This document shows positions 27,771-38,656 of a stretch of DNA of 64,000 nt, piece after piece. The stretch spans positions 30,158,661 to 30,222,660 of the forward strand of contig OY821748.1 of the NCBI GenBank assembly GCA_963682055.1. The letters run 5' to 3'. The stretch comes from Primula veris. Lineage: Eukaryota; Streptophyta; Magnoliopsida; Ericales; Primulaceae. The notes under the pieces are model-generated. The model worked only from the letters and a program-made list of their open reading frames with translations, was not told the DNA's origin and did no database searches. The position numbers and the translations under genes were made by a program. The stretch's first letter is position 1, and the number at the start of each line of letters is the position of its first letter.

Positions 27771-27908
27771 CCAATATCGTCGGCTGGGTGTGACCCATGG
27801 ATGCAACCAATATCATCGATTAAATCATTTCTTTGTTTCTATTTTAACGTTTCTATTTACAAAACTATTTATATATGACTTGTGAGGATGGTAGTCAAGT
27901 GTATTTAT

Positions 27909-29232
27909 TGTTGGAAAAACATGTGAAAACATGGGTGTTTCCGAATGGTCACTGGACCAACTTCGAGTCATTATTTCGTGTAGCAGCGCTGAGTTGTTTA
28001 TACCGTACTCAACGTGGTTGAGTAGCCCGTGTGACGAGCTTCGTAACGGTACATCACATGACCTATTCGGAGAAAGGGTGTGAATACAAAGTGGCTTCAA
28101 AGTTGGTGCCTCGAAAGCTCAAATCTGGAAAACCGAAATGGTAAAGGAAAACCATTTAGTATAATCCCATATTGGAAGATTAAGAGTTAATTTTACAATA
28201 TATATACCATACCAACCCATGTAGTTATTAAACTAACATGTCCACATACACCTAAGAGTATTAGTGTGTACCACACACGCGCGCTCGCTCGTGTCTCGTG
28301 TCTCGGGTCTCGGGTCTCGGGTCTCGGGTCTCGGGTCTCGGGCTTGGGCTTGGGCTTTGGGATTTGGGGAATGTCTCGGGTCTTGGGTCTTGGGTCCAAA
28401 CCCGAATAGGGAGTTATTGTATAAAATACAAAAGCAGTCCCTAGAGTTTCCAGCAACTGAAACGTCAGCAATAAATGAGAATAAATTGCAGCAGTTTCAG
28501 GAATTAAGTGAGCGGATTCTGAGGGTTATAGGAGTTGTACCTTGGGAATAAAGTCCCGAAACAAGAAACCTTTAAAGGTGGTTCGGGAAATATTGTTTAA
28601 GGGAAACTGCTCAGTAGTTGCCTCTTCTTTTACTTTTATGTTATTTATTTTTCAGTCATTTACTTTCTGTCCGTTTCATTTCAGTACCATTTCTTTTATG
28701 TAATTTACTTTTCTGTACTGTTTCCTTTCTGTATTTACTTTTCAGTACTGTTTACTTTCAGTCTTTCTATTATGTAATTTACTTTTCAGTTCTGTAATTT
28801 TCAGTATTTACAAAACCAGTCCGGCAGTTTTTTATTTGTTTAAAACCAGTCCGACAGTTTGTTTTGTTAAAACTGTCCGGCAGTTTTGTTTTGTTTAAAA
28901 CCAGTCCGGCAGTTTATTAAAACCAGTCCGGCAGTTTATTAAAACCAGTCCGGCAGTTTGTTTAAAACCAGTCTGGCAGTTTATTTAAAACCAGTCCGGC
29001 AGTTTGTTAAAACCAGTCCGGCAGTTTATTTAAAACCAGTCTGGCAGTTTCTTTGTTAAACCAGTCCGACAGTTTCTTTATAATAGTCCAGCAGTTTATT
29101 TAATTGTTGAGTCAGGAATTGTAATTTATATTCCAATTGTGAGAAATAAAATTGTTTATTTCCTTTGCGTTTCTGTCTCTTTTATTTATTGTCTTTTCAA
29201 TTATTGTATTCGAAATAGTACCAAAACCAACA
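27909..29232 (+). repeat. 5' LTR of the Copia element
   Basis: 1,324 bp, TG...CA. It contains a CTCGGGT-type simple repeat (about 28290-28390) and an array of about a dozen AAACCAGTCCGGCAGTTT units (28806-29095). Relative to the 3' LTR the simple repeat has a different composition (here runs of TCTCGGG; there CACGGGC/GTGGGCG), so these arrays have changed since insertion or were converted. Confidence 0.93.
28806..29095 (+). repeat. AAACCAGTCCGGCAGTTT array in the 5' LTR
   Basis: Tandem units of 18-24 bp built on CCAGTCCGGCAGTTT with T/A-rich spacers; single changes to CCGACAG or CTGGCAG occur. The 3' LTR carries the same array at about 35350-35615 with a different unit number. The motif is likely within U3/R and could be a repeated transcription-factor site; that is inference. 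Confidence 0.85.
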
Positions 29233-29567
29233 ATCTTAAACAATATCTTTTTTGGTTTTACTATTTTCGAAAAAAAGAAAAGGACTTTCTTTTTTATTGT
29301 TTGTTGACGTCTCGGTTTTTATTCTCGCAAAATCATTGCTAGTTTACTAGAAATTGAAATTTGCACATAGAATAAATCCGAATTAGTTTTAATTTTTTTA
29401 TTCTAGAATACTATAAAGAATTCTTAGTGAAATCAAAAGTGATTTGATTTTCACGCTAGAATATCTTTTTATTGTTTTTATTCTTTTGAAGCAAACTAAT
29501 TAAGTTATAATTAGTATTTGCGATTAAGAATTTTAGTTTTCTTGCGAGAAACTAAACGGTTGTTATA

Positions 29568-30656
29568 TTGTCATTTCAGATGACTAATGAGGATCAAATA
29601 CCCACCATTTCTTCGGAAAACGTGCAGGGCGCACTTGTGATTGGCAGTAGCCATAACAATGCGAGCGCTGCGAGTGGGGGGGCTCAGGCTGAGGCTAAGG
29701 CCGAAGCTGTTGCGGCAAAGGATGCGGCCGACGCGGCTGCGGCAGAGGCCGATGCTATGGCTGCGGCTGCGGCCGCAGCACAGGCTGCTGCTAAGGCTGC
29801 GGCCAAGGCAGCGCTTGTGGCTGCGGCTAGGGCAAAGGGCAAGGCTCCGGCAACGCCGTCTATGCCAATGTTGCCAACCTCTCATTTAGAGAAGCCGGAA
29901 AAGTTTAGGGGCAACAACTTCAAACGTTGGCAGCAAAAGATGCTGTTTTATTTAACTGCCCTTAACCTGACTCGGTTTCTCAAGGAGACTGCACCCGTCC
30001 TAAGCGAGGACGATGAGGACGTGCAGAGGGTTTCGGCGGTGGAAGCGTGGAAACACGGCGACTACCTATGCCGGAACTACATCCTGTGTGCTCTGGATGA
30101 CACTCTCTTCAGTGTATTCGAGTCCAAGGCTTCTGCAAAGGAGCTTTGGGAGTCTCACGAAAGAAAGTACAAAGTGAATAACGCTGGCGCAAAGAAATTT
30201 GTCATCACGGACTTTCATGACTACATGATGACTGATGGGAAGAGTGTTATCGAGCAGGTTGAGGAACTCCAACTCATATACCATAGGCTTGAGGTTGAGG
30301 GGCTAGTTATCAACGAACCTTTCCAAGTGGCATTAATGATTGAGAAACTGCCACCTTCTTGGAAAGAGTTTCAAAACTACCTGAAACACAAGCGAAAGGC
30401 TATGACCTTGGAGGGACTCATTGAGAGGCCCAACGTTGAGCAAAGCAACCACCGATCCGGAAGGAAAGGCGGTGGCGGAGCAGGCAACGCGGTTGCCAAG
30501 GCCCATGTGGTTGAGAACGCTATGTCTAAGCGGAAACGCTTTGACGGCGTAGTCGGTGCTTCTCTCTAGAAGAAATTCATGGGAGATTGCTTTGTGTGCA
30601 ACAAACCGGGCCATCGTGCCACGGATTGTAAGATGCGCATCGACAAGCCCCCCCCC
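29568..30656 (+). pseudogene. gag: Copia gag (capsid and zinc knuckle), interrupted by UAG
   Basis: The frame from ATG 29568 gives 333 residues to a UAG at 30567-30569. The same frame reopens directly after it and encodes the nucleocapsid zinc knuckle at 30588-30629, a CX2CX4HX4C motif (C-FV-C, then H, then C). The knuckle is normally internal to the polyprotein, so the UAG is most simply a nonsense mutation. The capsid part has the plant Copia motif PEKFRGNNFKRWQQKMLFYL. Before it is an unusual Ala-rich stretch (residues about 35-95, repeating AAA, AEA and AKA), probably helical or low-complexity. The opposite-strand frame at 29571-29885 is its shadow. Confidence 0.88.
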
Positions 30657-33225
30657 AAAGAGGAAGTTCCAAGGGAAATGGAGGAAGAGGGCACCTGCTC
30701 AGGCAAATGTAGCTGAGGGAGGAGATGATGCTGGACAGGACTATATGCACCTGAGTGCTGTGGTCTCAGAAGTAAACCTGGTGGGGAGCAACCCAAAGGA
30801 ATGGTGGCTGGACACAGGCGCCACTAGTCACATCTGTGCCAACAAATGGATGTTCAAGACCTATACGGCCGTGGACAATGAGAGCTGCTTCATGGGGAAC
30901 TCGGCTACTTCTAGGGTGGAAGGAAAAGGAACCGTGTTGCTGAAGATGACGTCGGGAAAGGAGCTGACACTGAACGGTGTGCTCCATGTGCCGGAAATTC
31001 GCAAGAATCTAGTCTCCCGCTCAGTGATGGTGAACAAAGGGTTTAACCTTGTATTTGAATCTGCTAAAATTGTAATCAACCTTAATGGAATGTATGTAGG
31101 CCGTGGCTATATGACCAACGACATGTTTAAATTAAATGGTGGTACTCCGGCTCCTAAAGTCGAGTCTGCTATTGTGGGTACTAAGGCTGAGGCCAGTACC
31201 AAGAATAATGTAATCGTTAATGTTGCCCAAGTGGCTAATAAAACTTCTTTTGCTTATTCTTGTGATTCATTTAATTTATGGCATGGTAGATTAGGTCATG
31301 TGAATTCTAATTCTATGAAGAAATTAATATCACTGAATCTACTACCTAATTTTGTTTTTGATAAACAACATAAATGTGAGGTTTGTGTTGAAGCAAAATT
31401 AACCAAGTCTTCGTATCAACATATTGAACGAAGTACTGAACCTCTTGGTCTAATACACACGGATGTATGCGACTTAAAATTTATACAAATGCGAGGAGGG
31501 AAAAAGTATTTCATCACGTTTATAGATGACTGTACTAGATACTGCTACGTCTACTTAATGAGAAGTAAAGACGAAGCGGTAGAGAAATTCGCTCTTTATA
31601 AGACCGAAGTAGAAAATCAACTCAATAAAAAGATTAAAATGTTGAGGAGTGATAGAGGCGGTGAATACGAGGCACCGTTTGCGCAGATATGCGCCGAAAG
31701 TGGCATTGTACATCAAACCACAGCCCCATACTCTCCGGAGCAGAATGGGGTTTCCGAGCGTAAGAATAGAACGCTCAAGGAAATGATGAATGCCATGTTA
31801 ATAAGTTCTGGGTTACCCCAGAACATGTGGGGGGAAGCGCTGCTTTCCGCCAACTATGTATTGAACAAGCTACCGCATAAGAAGCGTGATAAACCACCTT
31901 ATGAACTATGGAAAGGCCATTGGCCGAGCTATAAATTCTTAGGGGTTTGGGGTTGTCTAGCGAAGGTCCTTGTCTCGCTTCCGAAAAGAACGAGAATAGG
32001 GCCAAAGACGGTAGACTGTGTGTTCATAGGATATGCACAAAACAGTAGTGCTTATCGTTTTCTCGTGCACAAGTCGGATAATCCCGATGTGCATGTAGAT
32101 ACTATCATCGAAGCTCGAGAAGCTTCTTTCTTCGAGGAGATCTTTCCCCGCAAGTCTTCCATAACTGTAGAGACTGAGGAGTCAAACAGTGAGGAAAATG
32201 TGGGGGCAAGTGAACCGTTGGAGGAAGAAGAAGAAGAGCATCGACGTAGTAAAAGGGCTAGAAAGGAAACGTCTTTCGGTCCAGATTTTGTAACCTTCAT
32301 GATAGAAGGCGAACCGGCGACATTCAAACAAGCAATGTCTTCCCCGGAAGCCCAATATTGGGAGGAGGCGATCAACAATGAGGTTGAATCAATATTACAA
32401 AATCACACTTGGGAACTAGTGGATTTACCACCTGGGTGTAAGCCACTAGGACACAAGTGGATCTTCAAGAGGAAGAGAAAGCTCGATGGAACGATCGAGA
32501 AATACAAGGCGAGGCTTGTAGTAAAAGGTTTTAGACAAACCGAAGGTGTCGACTATTTTGACACCTATGCTCCTGTCTCCAGGAAGACGTCAATCCGGAT
32601 AGTCATTGCTCTCGCAGCACTGTTCGATCTGGAAATACATCAAATGGATGTTAAAACGGCGTTCTTGAATGGTGAGCTGGAAGAGGAAATTTACAAGGAA
32701 CAACCGGAAGGGTTTGTGGTTCCAGGTAAAACTCACAAGGTGTGTAAACTTGTGAAGTCCTTGTATGGACTTAAACAAGCACCTAAACAATGGCACGAAA
32801 AATTTGATAGAGTGATGCTATCAAACGGTTTTCGAATAAACGAATGTGACAAATGCGTCTACGTGAAAGGTAATGAAAAGGACTACGTGGTAGTCTGCCT
32901 CTACGTAGATGACATGATAATAATAGGGAGTATTGATAACATCAACTCCACTAAGAAAATGTTGTCACAAAAATTCGAGATGAAAGACTTGGGTGTCGCT
33001 GATGTTATACTTGGTATGAAAATTACCAAGACATCAGACGGATATGCGCTATCTCAAACTCACTATGTCAAGCAGATGCTTGACAAATTTGATAAAGATA
33101 GTAGAGCTACATCCAGAACTCCGATAGAGATCTCAACCACCCTGAAAAAGAATTTTGGGGAGAGTGAGACAATTGGAATACTCTCGAATAATAGGCAGTC
33201 TGATGTACGTCATGAACTGTACTAG
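30657..33225 (+). pseudogene. pol: Copia pol: protease, integrase, reverse transcriptase
   Basis: It is read in a different frame from gag. The switch falls at a run of nine C (30648-30656), so an indel in the homopolymer has separated gag from pol. Domains in order are: aspartic protease with WWLDTGATSHIC (DTGA at 30811-30822); integrase with an HHCC zinc site (HGRLGH, CEVC) and a catalytic triad in HTDVCD, FIDD and EQNGVSERKN; a Glu-rich linker; and reverse transcriptase starting near WEEAINNEVESILQNHTWEL with the active site YVDD at 32902-32913. The frame ends prematurely at 33225 through a second frameshift near 33160-33175. Apart from those lesions the domains look complete. Confidence 0.9.
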
Positions 33226-33952
33226 ACCAGATATAGCCAACTCAGTAAGTAGACTGAGTAGGTATACTAGTAATCCCAATGAGGAACACTGGAAGGCCAT
33301 CATGAGACTTCTCAGATACATGAGATACACAGCCGACCGAGGGTTGCATTATACCAGATATCCAGCTGTACTGGAAGGGTATTATGATGCGAACTGGATC
33401 TCGGATTCCAACAGTACACGATCCACCAGCGGATATGTGTTCATGATGGGAGGAGCAGCTGTGTCATGGAGATCATCCAAGCAGACCTGCATAGCTAGAT
33501 CAACTATGAAATCCGAGTTCATAGCTTTGGATCTAGCAACAGAAGAGGCTGACTGGCTGAGAAGCTTTCTTGAAGGAATTCCAATGTGGCCGAAACCTGT
33601 CCCTGCAATAAGCATGCACTGCGATAGTCAGTCGGTTATTGGACGGGCGCAGGATCATATGTATAATGGAAAGTCCCGACATATTCGTCGGAGACATAAA
33701 TCCGTAAGAGAATTGTTAGCTAACGGTGTGGTGTCATTAGATTTTGTGAGATCTAAAGACAATATAGCGGATCCATTTACAAAAGGCTTAACTCAGGTAG
33801 GAGTTGAAGTTTCATCGAGGGGAATGGGGTTGAAGCCCATCAAACTGGAAACCTCCTCAGAGGCAACCCAACCCGAACTGGATTCTCCAGCCTCGGGTTC
33901 AACGAGAAAACCGAACTGTGGGGGTGACCGAACAAAGCACTCGGGAACTTAA
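33155..33952 (+). pseudogene. Copia RNase H and end of pol, frameshifted
   Basis: It continues pol in the next frame after a one-base-type shift near 33160. It carries the end of reverse transcriptase (the [20 protein letters not shown] motif) and RNase [20 protein letters not shown] and [10 protein letters not shown] hold the acidic catalytic residues, and [16 protein letters not shown] the C-terminal part. The frame closes at 33952, about 475 bp before the 3' LTR; the intervening DNA is non-coding. Confidence 0.88.
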
Positions 33953-34417
33953 GTTCCCAGCCCATTTCTAGGATGAAAGAGTGATAGACCTAGACCATCT
34001 TAAAGGTGAGCATGAGGCTCTTAATGAAAACAAGTATCTCGAAGGTCGAGAGGGGTGAGTCAGGACACCCTTGACTTGAAATCACCTATGACGAGTGTGT
34101 ATGGCCGATACTATGTGATGAGCCATGGGCTAAATCGCTAGAGCACTCGGTTGAATTTTGCCAAGGCAATCCACGGCCAAATATGGACAACAACCAAAGG
34201 GCTTAGTAAGTGGTGTAGAGAGGACACTGTGTGCGCATTACCCTGGTATGCACAAACGCTAAAGGGTTCAAGGCTTAAAGGCTACCCAATAGTAGCATAT
34301 CAGATTTTACGTCACTACGGCAGGTTCAAGGCGCGCGCTACCTGTCCTTATGCAGTGAACTCTTGCGGTTCTCTCGTATGCATTTAGGAGCATTTTTATT
34401 TTCATCCAATTGCATTC

Positions 34418-34428
34418 ATGTGGGGGAT
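34418..34428 (+). promoter_or_regulatory. Polypurine tract of the Copia element
   Basis: ATGTGGGGGAT immediately before the TGTTGG start of the 3' LTR, the position and sequence expected of the plus-strand primer site. Confidence 0.85.
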
Positions 34429-35751
34429 TGTTGGAAAAACATGTGAAAACATAGGTGTTTCCGAATGGTCACTGGACCAACTTCGAGTCATTATTTCGTG
34501 TAACAGCGCTGAGTTGTTTATACCGTACTCAACGTGGTTGAGTAGCCCGTGTGACGAGCTTCGTAACGGTACATCACATGACCTATTCGGAGAATGGGTG
34601 TGAATACAAAGTGGCTTCAAAGTTGGTGCATCGAAAGCTCAAATCTGGAAAACCGAAATGGTAAAGGAAAACCATTTAGTATAATCCCATATTGGAAGAT
34701 TAAGAGTTAATTTTACAATATATATACCATACCAACCCATGTAGTTATTAAACTAACATGTCCACATACACATAAGAGTATTAGTGTGTACCACACACGC
34801 GCGCTCGCTCGTGTCTCGTGTCTCGGGTCTCGGGCTCGGGCACGGGCACGGGCGCGGGTGTGGGCGTGGGCGTGGGCTTGGGGTTGGGATTTGGGATTTG
34901 GGAAATGTCTCGGGTCTTGGGTCTTGGGTCTTGGGTCTTGGGTCCAAACCCGAATAGGAAGTTTTGTATAAAATACAAAAGCAGTCTCTAGAGTTTCCAG
35001 CAACTGAAACGTCAGCAATAAATGAGAATAAATTGCAGCAGTTTCAGGAATTAAGTGAACGGATTCTGGGGGTTATAGAAGTTGTACCTTAAAGTCCCGA
35101 AACCAGAAACCTTTAAAGGTGGTTTGGGAAATATTGTTTAAGGGAAACTGCTCAGTAGTTGTCTCTTCTTTTACTTTTATGTTATTTATTTTTCAGTCAT
35201 TTACTTTCTGTTCGTTTCATTTCAGTACCATTTCTTTTCTGTAATTTACTTTTCTGTACTGTTTTCTTTCTGTATTTACTTTTCAATACTGTTTACTTTC
35301 AGTCTTTCTATTCTGTAATATACTTTTCAGTTCTGTAATTTTCAGTATTTACAAAACCAGTCCGGCAGTTTTTTATTTGTTTAAAACCAGTCCGGCAGTT
35401 TGTTTTGTTAAAACTGTCCGGCAGTTTTGTTTTGTTTAAAACCAGTCCGGTAGTTTATTAAAACCAGTCCGGCAGTTTGTTTAAAACCAGTCCGGCAGTT
35501 TATTTAAAACCAGTCCGGCAGTTTGTTAAAACCAGTCCGGCAGTTTATTTAAAACCAGTCCGGCAGTTTCTTTGTTAAACCAGTTCGGCAGTTTCTTTAT
35601 AATAGTCCAGCAGTTTATTTATTTGTTGAGTCAGAAATTATAATTTATATTCTAATTGTGAGAAATAAAATTGTTTATTTCCTTTGCGTTCCTGTCTCTT
35701 TTATTTATTGTCCTTTCAATTATTGTATTCGAAATAGTACCAAAACAAACA
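34429..35751 (+). repeat. 3' LTR of the Copia element
   Basis: 1,323 bp, TGTTGG...AAACA. It matches the 5' LTR over its whole length with scattered substitutions, a short deletion in GTACCTT-AAAGTCCCG, and a different simple-repeat composition at 34820-34945. Followed directly by the TTTAT target duplication. Confidence 0.93.
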
Positions 35752-35756
35752 TTTAT

Positions 35757-37218
35757 GACTATTAATTGGGTACAACTTTAAAATATATGTTATGAGTATA
35801 AAGTTTGATAAAAGAGATGACATCTGAAACAGGGTTAAAATTTGAAGAAAAAAAATATGAAGCATAGGAAAATAAAGTATGAAATTTCATAAAAAGTTTA
35901 TGAAGTTTGAAAAAATGGTATGAAATCCGATAAACAAGGTATGAGTTTAAAATAAAGGGTATGAAGTCCGAAAAAAAAGTATAAAAAAAAATATGTTTCT
36001 AGAAAGAAATAGCTTTAGACAAGTGTTTTTATTAATATAGTTTGTCCCGTCGTACTTTTTTGTCATTACCCCTATTTTTACTAGAATTTGCACGACATGA
36101 TTATTCCAATTTTATAAAGTAACTTCCTTCCGGTACAACATAAATACTATAAGGTGACGTTTACTCATACAATAAAATGTAAATGAAACACTTGTATTCA
36201 ATTGCTAGTGTAAAATATAAATTAACAAAACACCAAAGCAAAGCAAACTAAAAATTGAACGCAAGTGTCAAAATCCGGCCTTAATGGGAGTTGATCGATT
36301 GGAAGCCCTCGCGTTCGGTATTTTTTTTCTTGTTACTGTTTATGTCAATTTTATTTGTTGTTCAAGGAATGGGCTCTTCTCAAAGTTAAGTTAAATTTGT
36401 ATGAAAACACCATCAGATTGCACGCATGAAAATAGCAGACCATAAGCAAATGGACGATAAGCGAATGGACCATAAGTAGTATCAAAATACGGTAATTTTT
36501 TAACTAGTAATATTTGCAAATAATCAGATTGCAATGATTGCAAATGATCCCCATAGGCCTTGTAATTTACCAGATTGCACACCTATTTATTAAAGGTAAT
36601 TTGCAAATAATCCCCATAGGCCTTCTAATTAATCCCAAATTATATCAATCTTTTATAATCAAATCCCTACCTTTGAAATTGGACTTCCTTGGTATGAAAA
36701 ACAATATTTTATCGAAAAAATATTTTACCAACGTATAATTACATGCAAAACAAACACAGTCAAAATTTAATTGAGGTGGAAAGAAAACGTGAAGATGCCA
36801 AATCACTATTTTGAGTATTCTCATATATCTCGTGTTTAATATTTATTTATTTATTTTCGTATCGTTTGGCTTTTCGTCTTGCTCGTTTCCTTTTTGTTTT
36901 TGTGACGAAATGAAGAAAGAATTTCCGTTTTCGTCTTGTGAAGAATTAACAAAATTCATCTTGTGCTCTTTTCTTCTCGTCAACATGAACAAACGGGGTT
37001 TTGATTATTATAGTATCATTTATAAACAAAGTCGATATTGTTGTTTGTTACTATCATTCCATTTATTACTAAACGAATACGAATTGAACTATTATCGAAC
37101 ACTAAGTTTTTTCATAAACTATCACCACACTCGCAAGCAACCTGCAACCTATATTACATAAAATAGAGAGGGAAAACCTATACTACTAAATGAATACGAA
37201 CCGAGTTATTATCGAACG
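35757..37218. other. Spacer, nothing recognised
   Basis: It contains loose repeats of the type GTATGAAGT-CGATAAA (about 35860-35990). At 36540-36640 there is a direct repeat, TTGCAAAT(G/A)ATCCCCATAGGCCTT. The 116-codon frame at 36811-37161 is hydrophobic and Phe/Leu-rich without family resemblance; I do not call it. Confidence 0.4.
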
Positions 37219-37226
37219 GTCTTATG

Positions 37227-38122
37227 CAGTGGCGGAGCCAGAAATTTAAATTAGGGGGTCAAAATATTGACAAAAAAAAAAAAAAAATTAAGAAAAACGA
37301 AACTGCAAAATGTCAAACATTGTTACTTAATCTACAATCGACTCATACGGTCACCCATATTTTGAAAGCGATGCATAATAACATCGTTCGATAAACTTTC
37401 AAATATACATTTTCAATATAAATTACAAAATCATATAAACAAGAAAAAAACCAATGAAGTTAACTGGTTAAATAAGTTATAAAGTGAAACATTAATTTTA
37501 TTCTAAATAAATTAGAATAAGCCGAACAATAAATTTACCCAACTTAATTAATACGTGTAACTAACAAGCTATACATTCTGTAAACAAATTATTAAACAGC
37601 TAACTAATTTAAAAGTCACAACTGATTTATAAATGTTACATTAAGAATTTATCTTAATAAAAAATTAACTAAATTTTTCCATATTTATAGAGTACCTAGA
37701 TTTTTCTAATAAAAATCTATTAAAAATTATCCTAACTTTTTTAAGTAATTAACAATTATTAAGCAAACAATGATAGAATTAATAAATTATATTAGATTAT
37801 TAATTTTGCAAACTACTTAAGTAGTTAGGATAAAAAAAAAAACTAAGAAAGAGGAAAAAAAACAGTTGTGACTTCAACCTACTTTGTATTGGGAATAACA
37901 TGTATGACTAGTCATCGTATAAGGGAGTGAGTTTGAGCTTTGTTAGTGTTAATGTCATCGCTTATATATAGATAGAATTTTGTATATGTATAATACAAAC
38001 TCTCTATTTAAATGGAATGCTAATTTTGTAATTAACTTAATATCGCATGTCTATTTTGATAAACTTTATATAAAAGTCAGGGGGGTCAGCCGACCTCTAG
38101 CACCATACTGGTTCCGTCAGTG
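37227..38122. mobile_element. Non-autonomous hAT element
   Basis: It starts CAGTGGCGGAGCCAG and ends CTGGTTCCGTCAGTG, inverted repeats with a few mismatches. It is flanked by 8-bp repeats GTCTTATG (37219-37226) and GTCTTAAG (38123-38130), one mismatch. The CAGNGGCGGAGCCAG end and the 8-bp duplication indicate the hAT superfamily. It is 896 bp long and AT-rich with no transposase frame. It inserted about 500 bp upstream of the ASCH gene. Confidence 0.8.
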
Positions 38123-38130
38123 GTCTTAAG

Positions 38131-38656
38131 TTTATAAACAAAGTCGGTATTATTATCGAAAATAAAACTTAATTTTTTTTTAGAAAGTATCACTTTTACG
38201 GCCCTACCCATAATCAAGGAATTTAAACCCTGTATAATATACTTTTTGTCGATTTAGTACCTTCTACTGTAATGAAAAATCCAATTTAATATATTTATAT
38301 TATCAAAATCAGTCAATTGAGTACCCTCCCCGTCAATTTGTTAGCTTAGGTAATGAAATGAAAAAGTGTACAAAATACTAAACTTTTAAAAACTTGGTGA
38401 GATATTGATAACGTTGTTGCCATAAGCAAATGAGTTAAAAGAATAGTAAATTTTGATAGTAGAGGTTATTAAATTGTATTTTTATTAATACTATTAAGGT
38501 AGTACTGAATGTTAGAAAGTGTATTGTATTGTAGTGAGTAGTGGGGGGTATTAAACTAATTAATTTAAGGATAAATTAAATCCACTGCAAAAGAAATTGG
38601 TGATTGGGGGTGGAAAAGTAGAGTAGAGTAGAGTAGAGAGAGAGAGAAATAGGGAA
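38131..38656 (+). promoter_or_regulatory. Upstream region and leader of the ASCH gene
   Basis: The region ends in a GA-rich leader of repeated AGAGT and AGAG units (about 38616-38650) just before the ATG. No clear TATA box could be assigned. Confidence 0.4.

Larger units (their letters stand above)
27909..35751 (+). mobile_element. Ty1/Copia LTR retrotransposon, full-length but defective
   Basis: A complete 7.84-kb element. The two LTRs (27909-29232 and 34429-35751) both begin TGTTGGAAAAAC and end in CA, and are flanked by the 5-bp target duplication TTTAT (27904-27908 and 35752-35756). Gene order is gag, protease, integrase, reverse transcriptase, RNase H, which defines Copia (integrase before RT). 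A purine-rich PPT precedes the 3' LTR. I do not see the usual initiator-tRNA-Met primer site (TGGTATCAGAG) after the 5' LTR. The LTRs differ at several dozen positions by eye, so the insertion is not brand new. Three coding lesions make it non-autonomous. Confidence 0.95.

Noticed and set aside
29233..29250. Primer-binding site of the Copia element
   Set aside because: ATCTTAAACAATATC does not match the initiator tRNA-Met 3' end or any other tRNA end I could recognise, so I did not annotate one.
29571..29885. 104-codon minus-strand frame
   Set aside because: Shadow of the Ala-rich gag region on the opposite strand.
30567..30569. Programmed UAG readthrough between Gag capsid and zinc knuckle
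   Set aside because: The following bases do not match a known readthrough context, and two other frame breaks show general decay. Kept only as a minor question in the findings.
36811..37161. 116-codon plus-strand frame, hydrophobic
   Set aside because: Its Phe/Leu/Tyr-rich composition is as expected of AT-rich non-coding DNA; no conserved motif.
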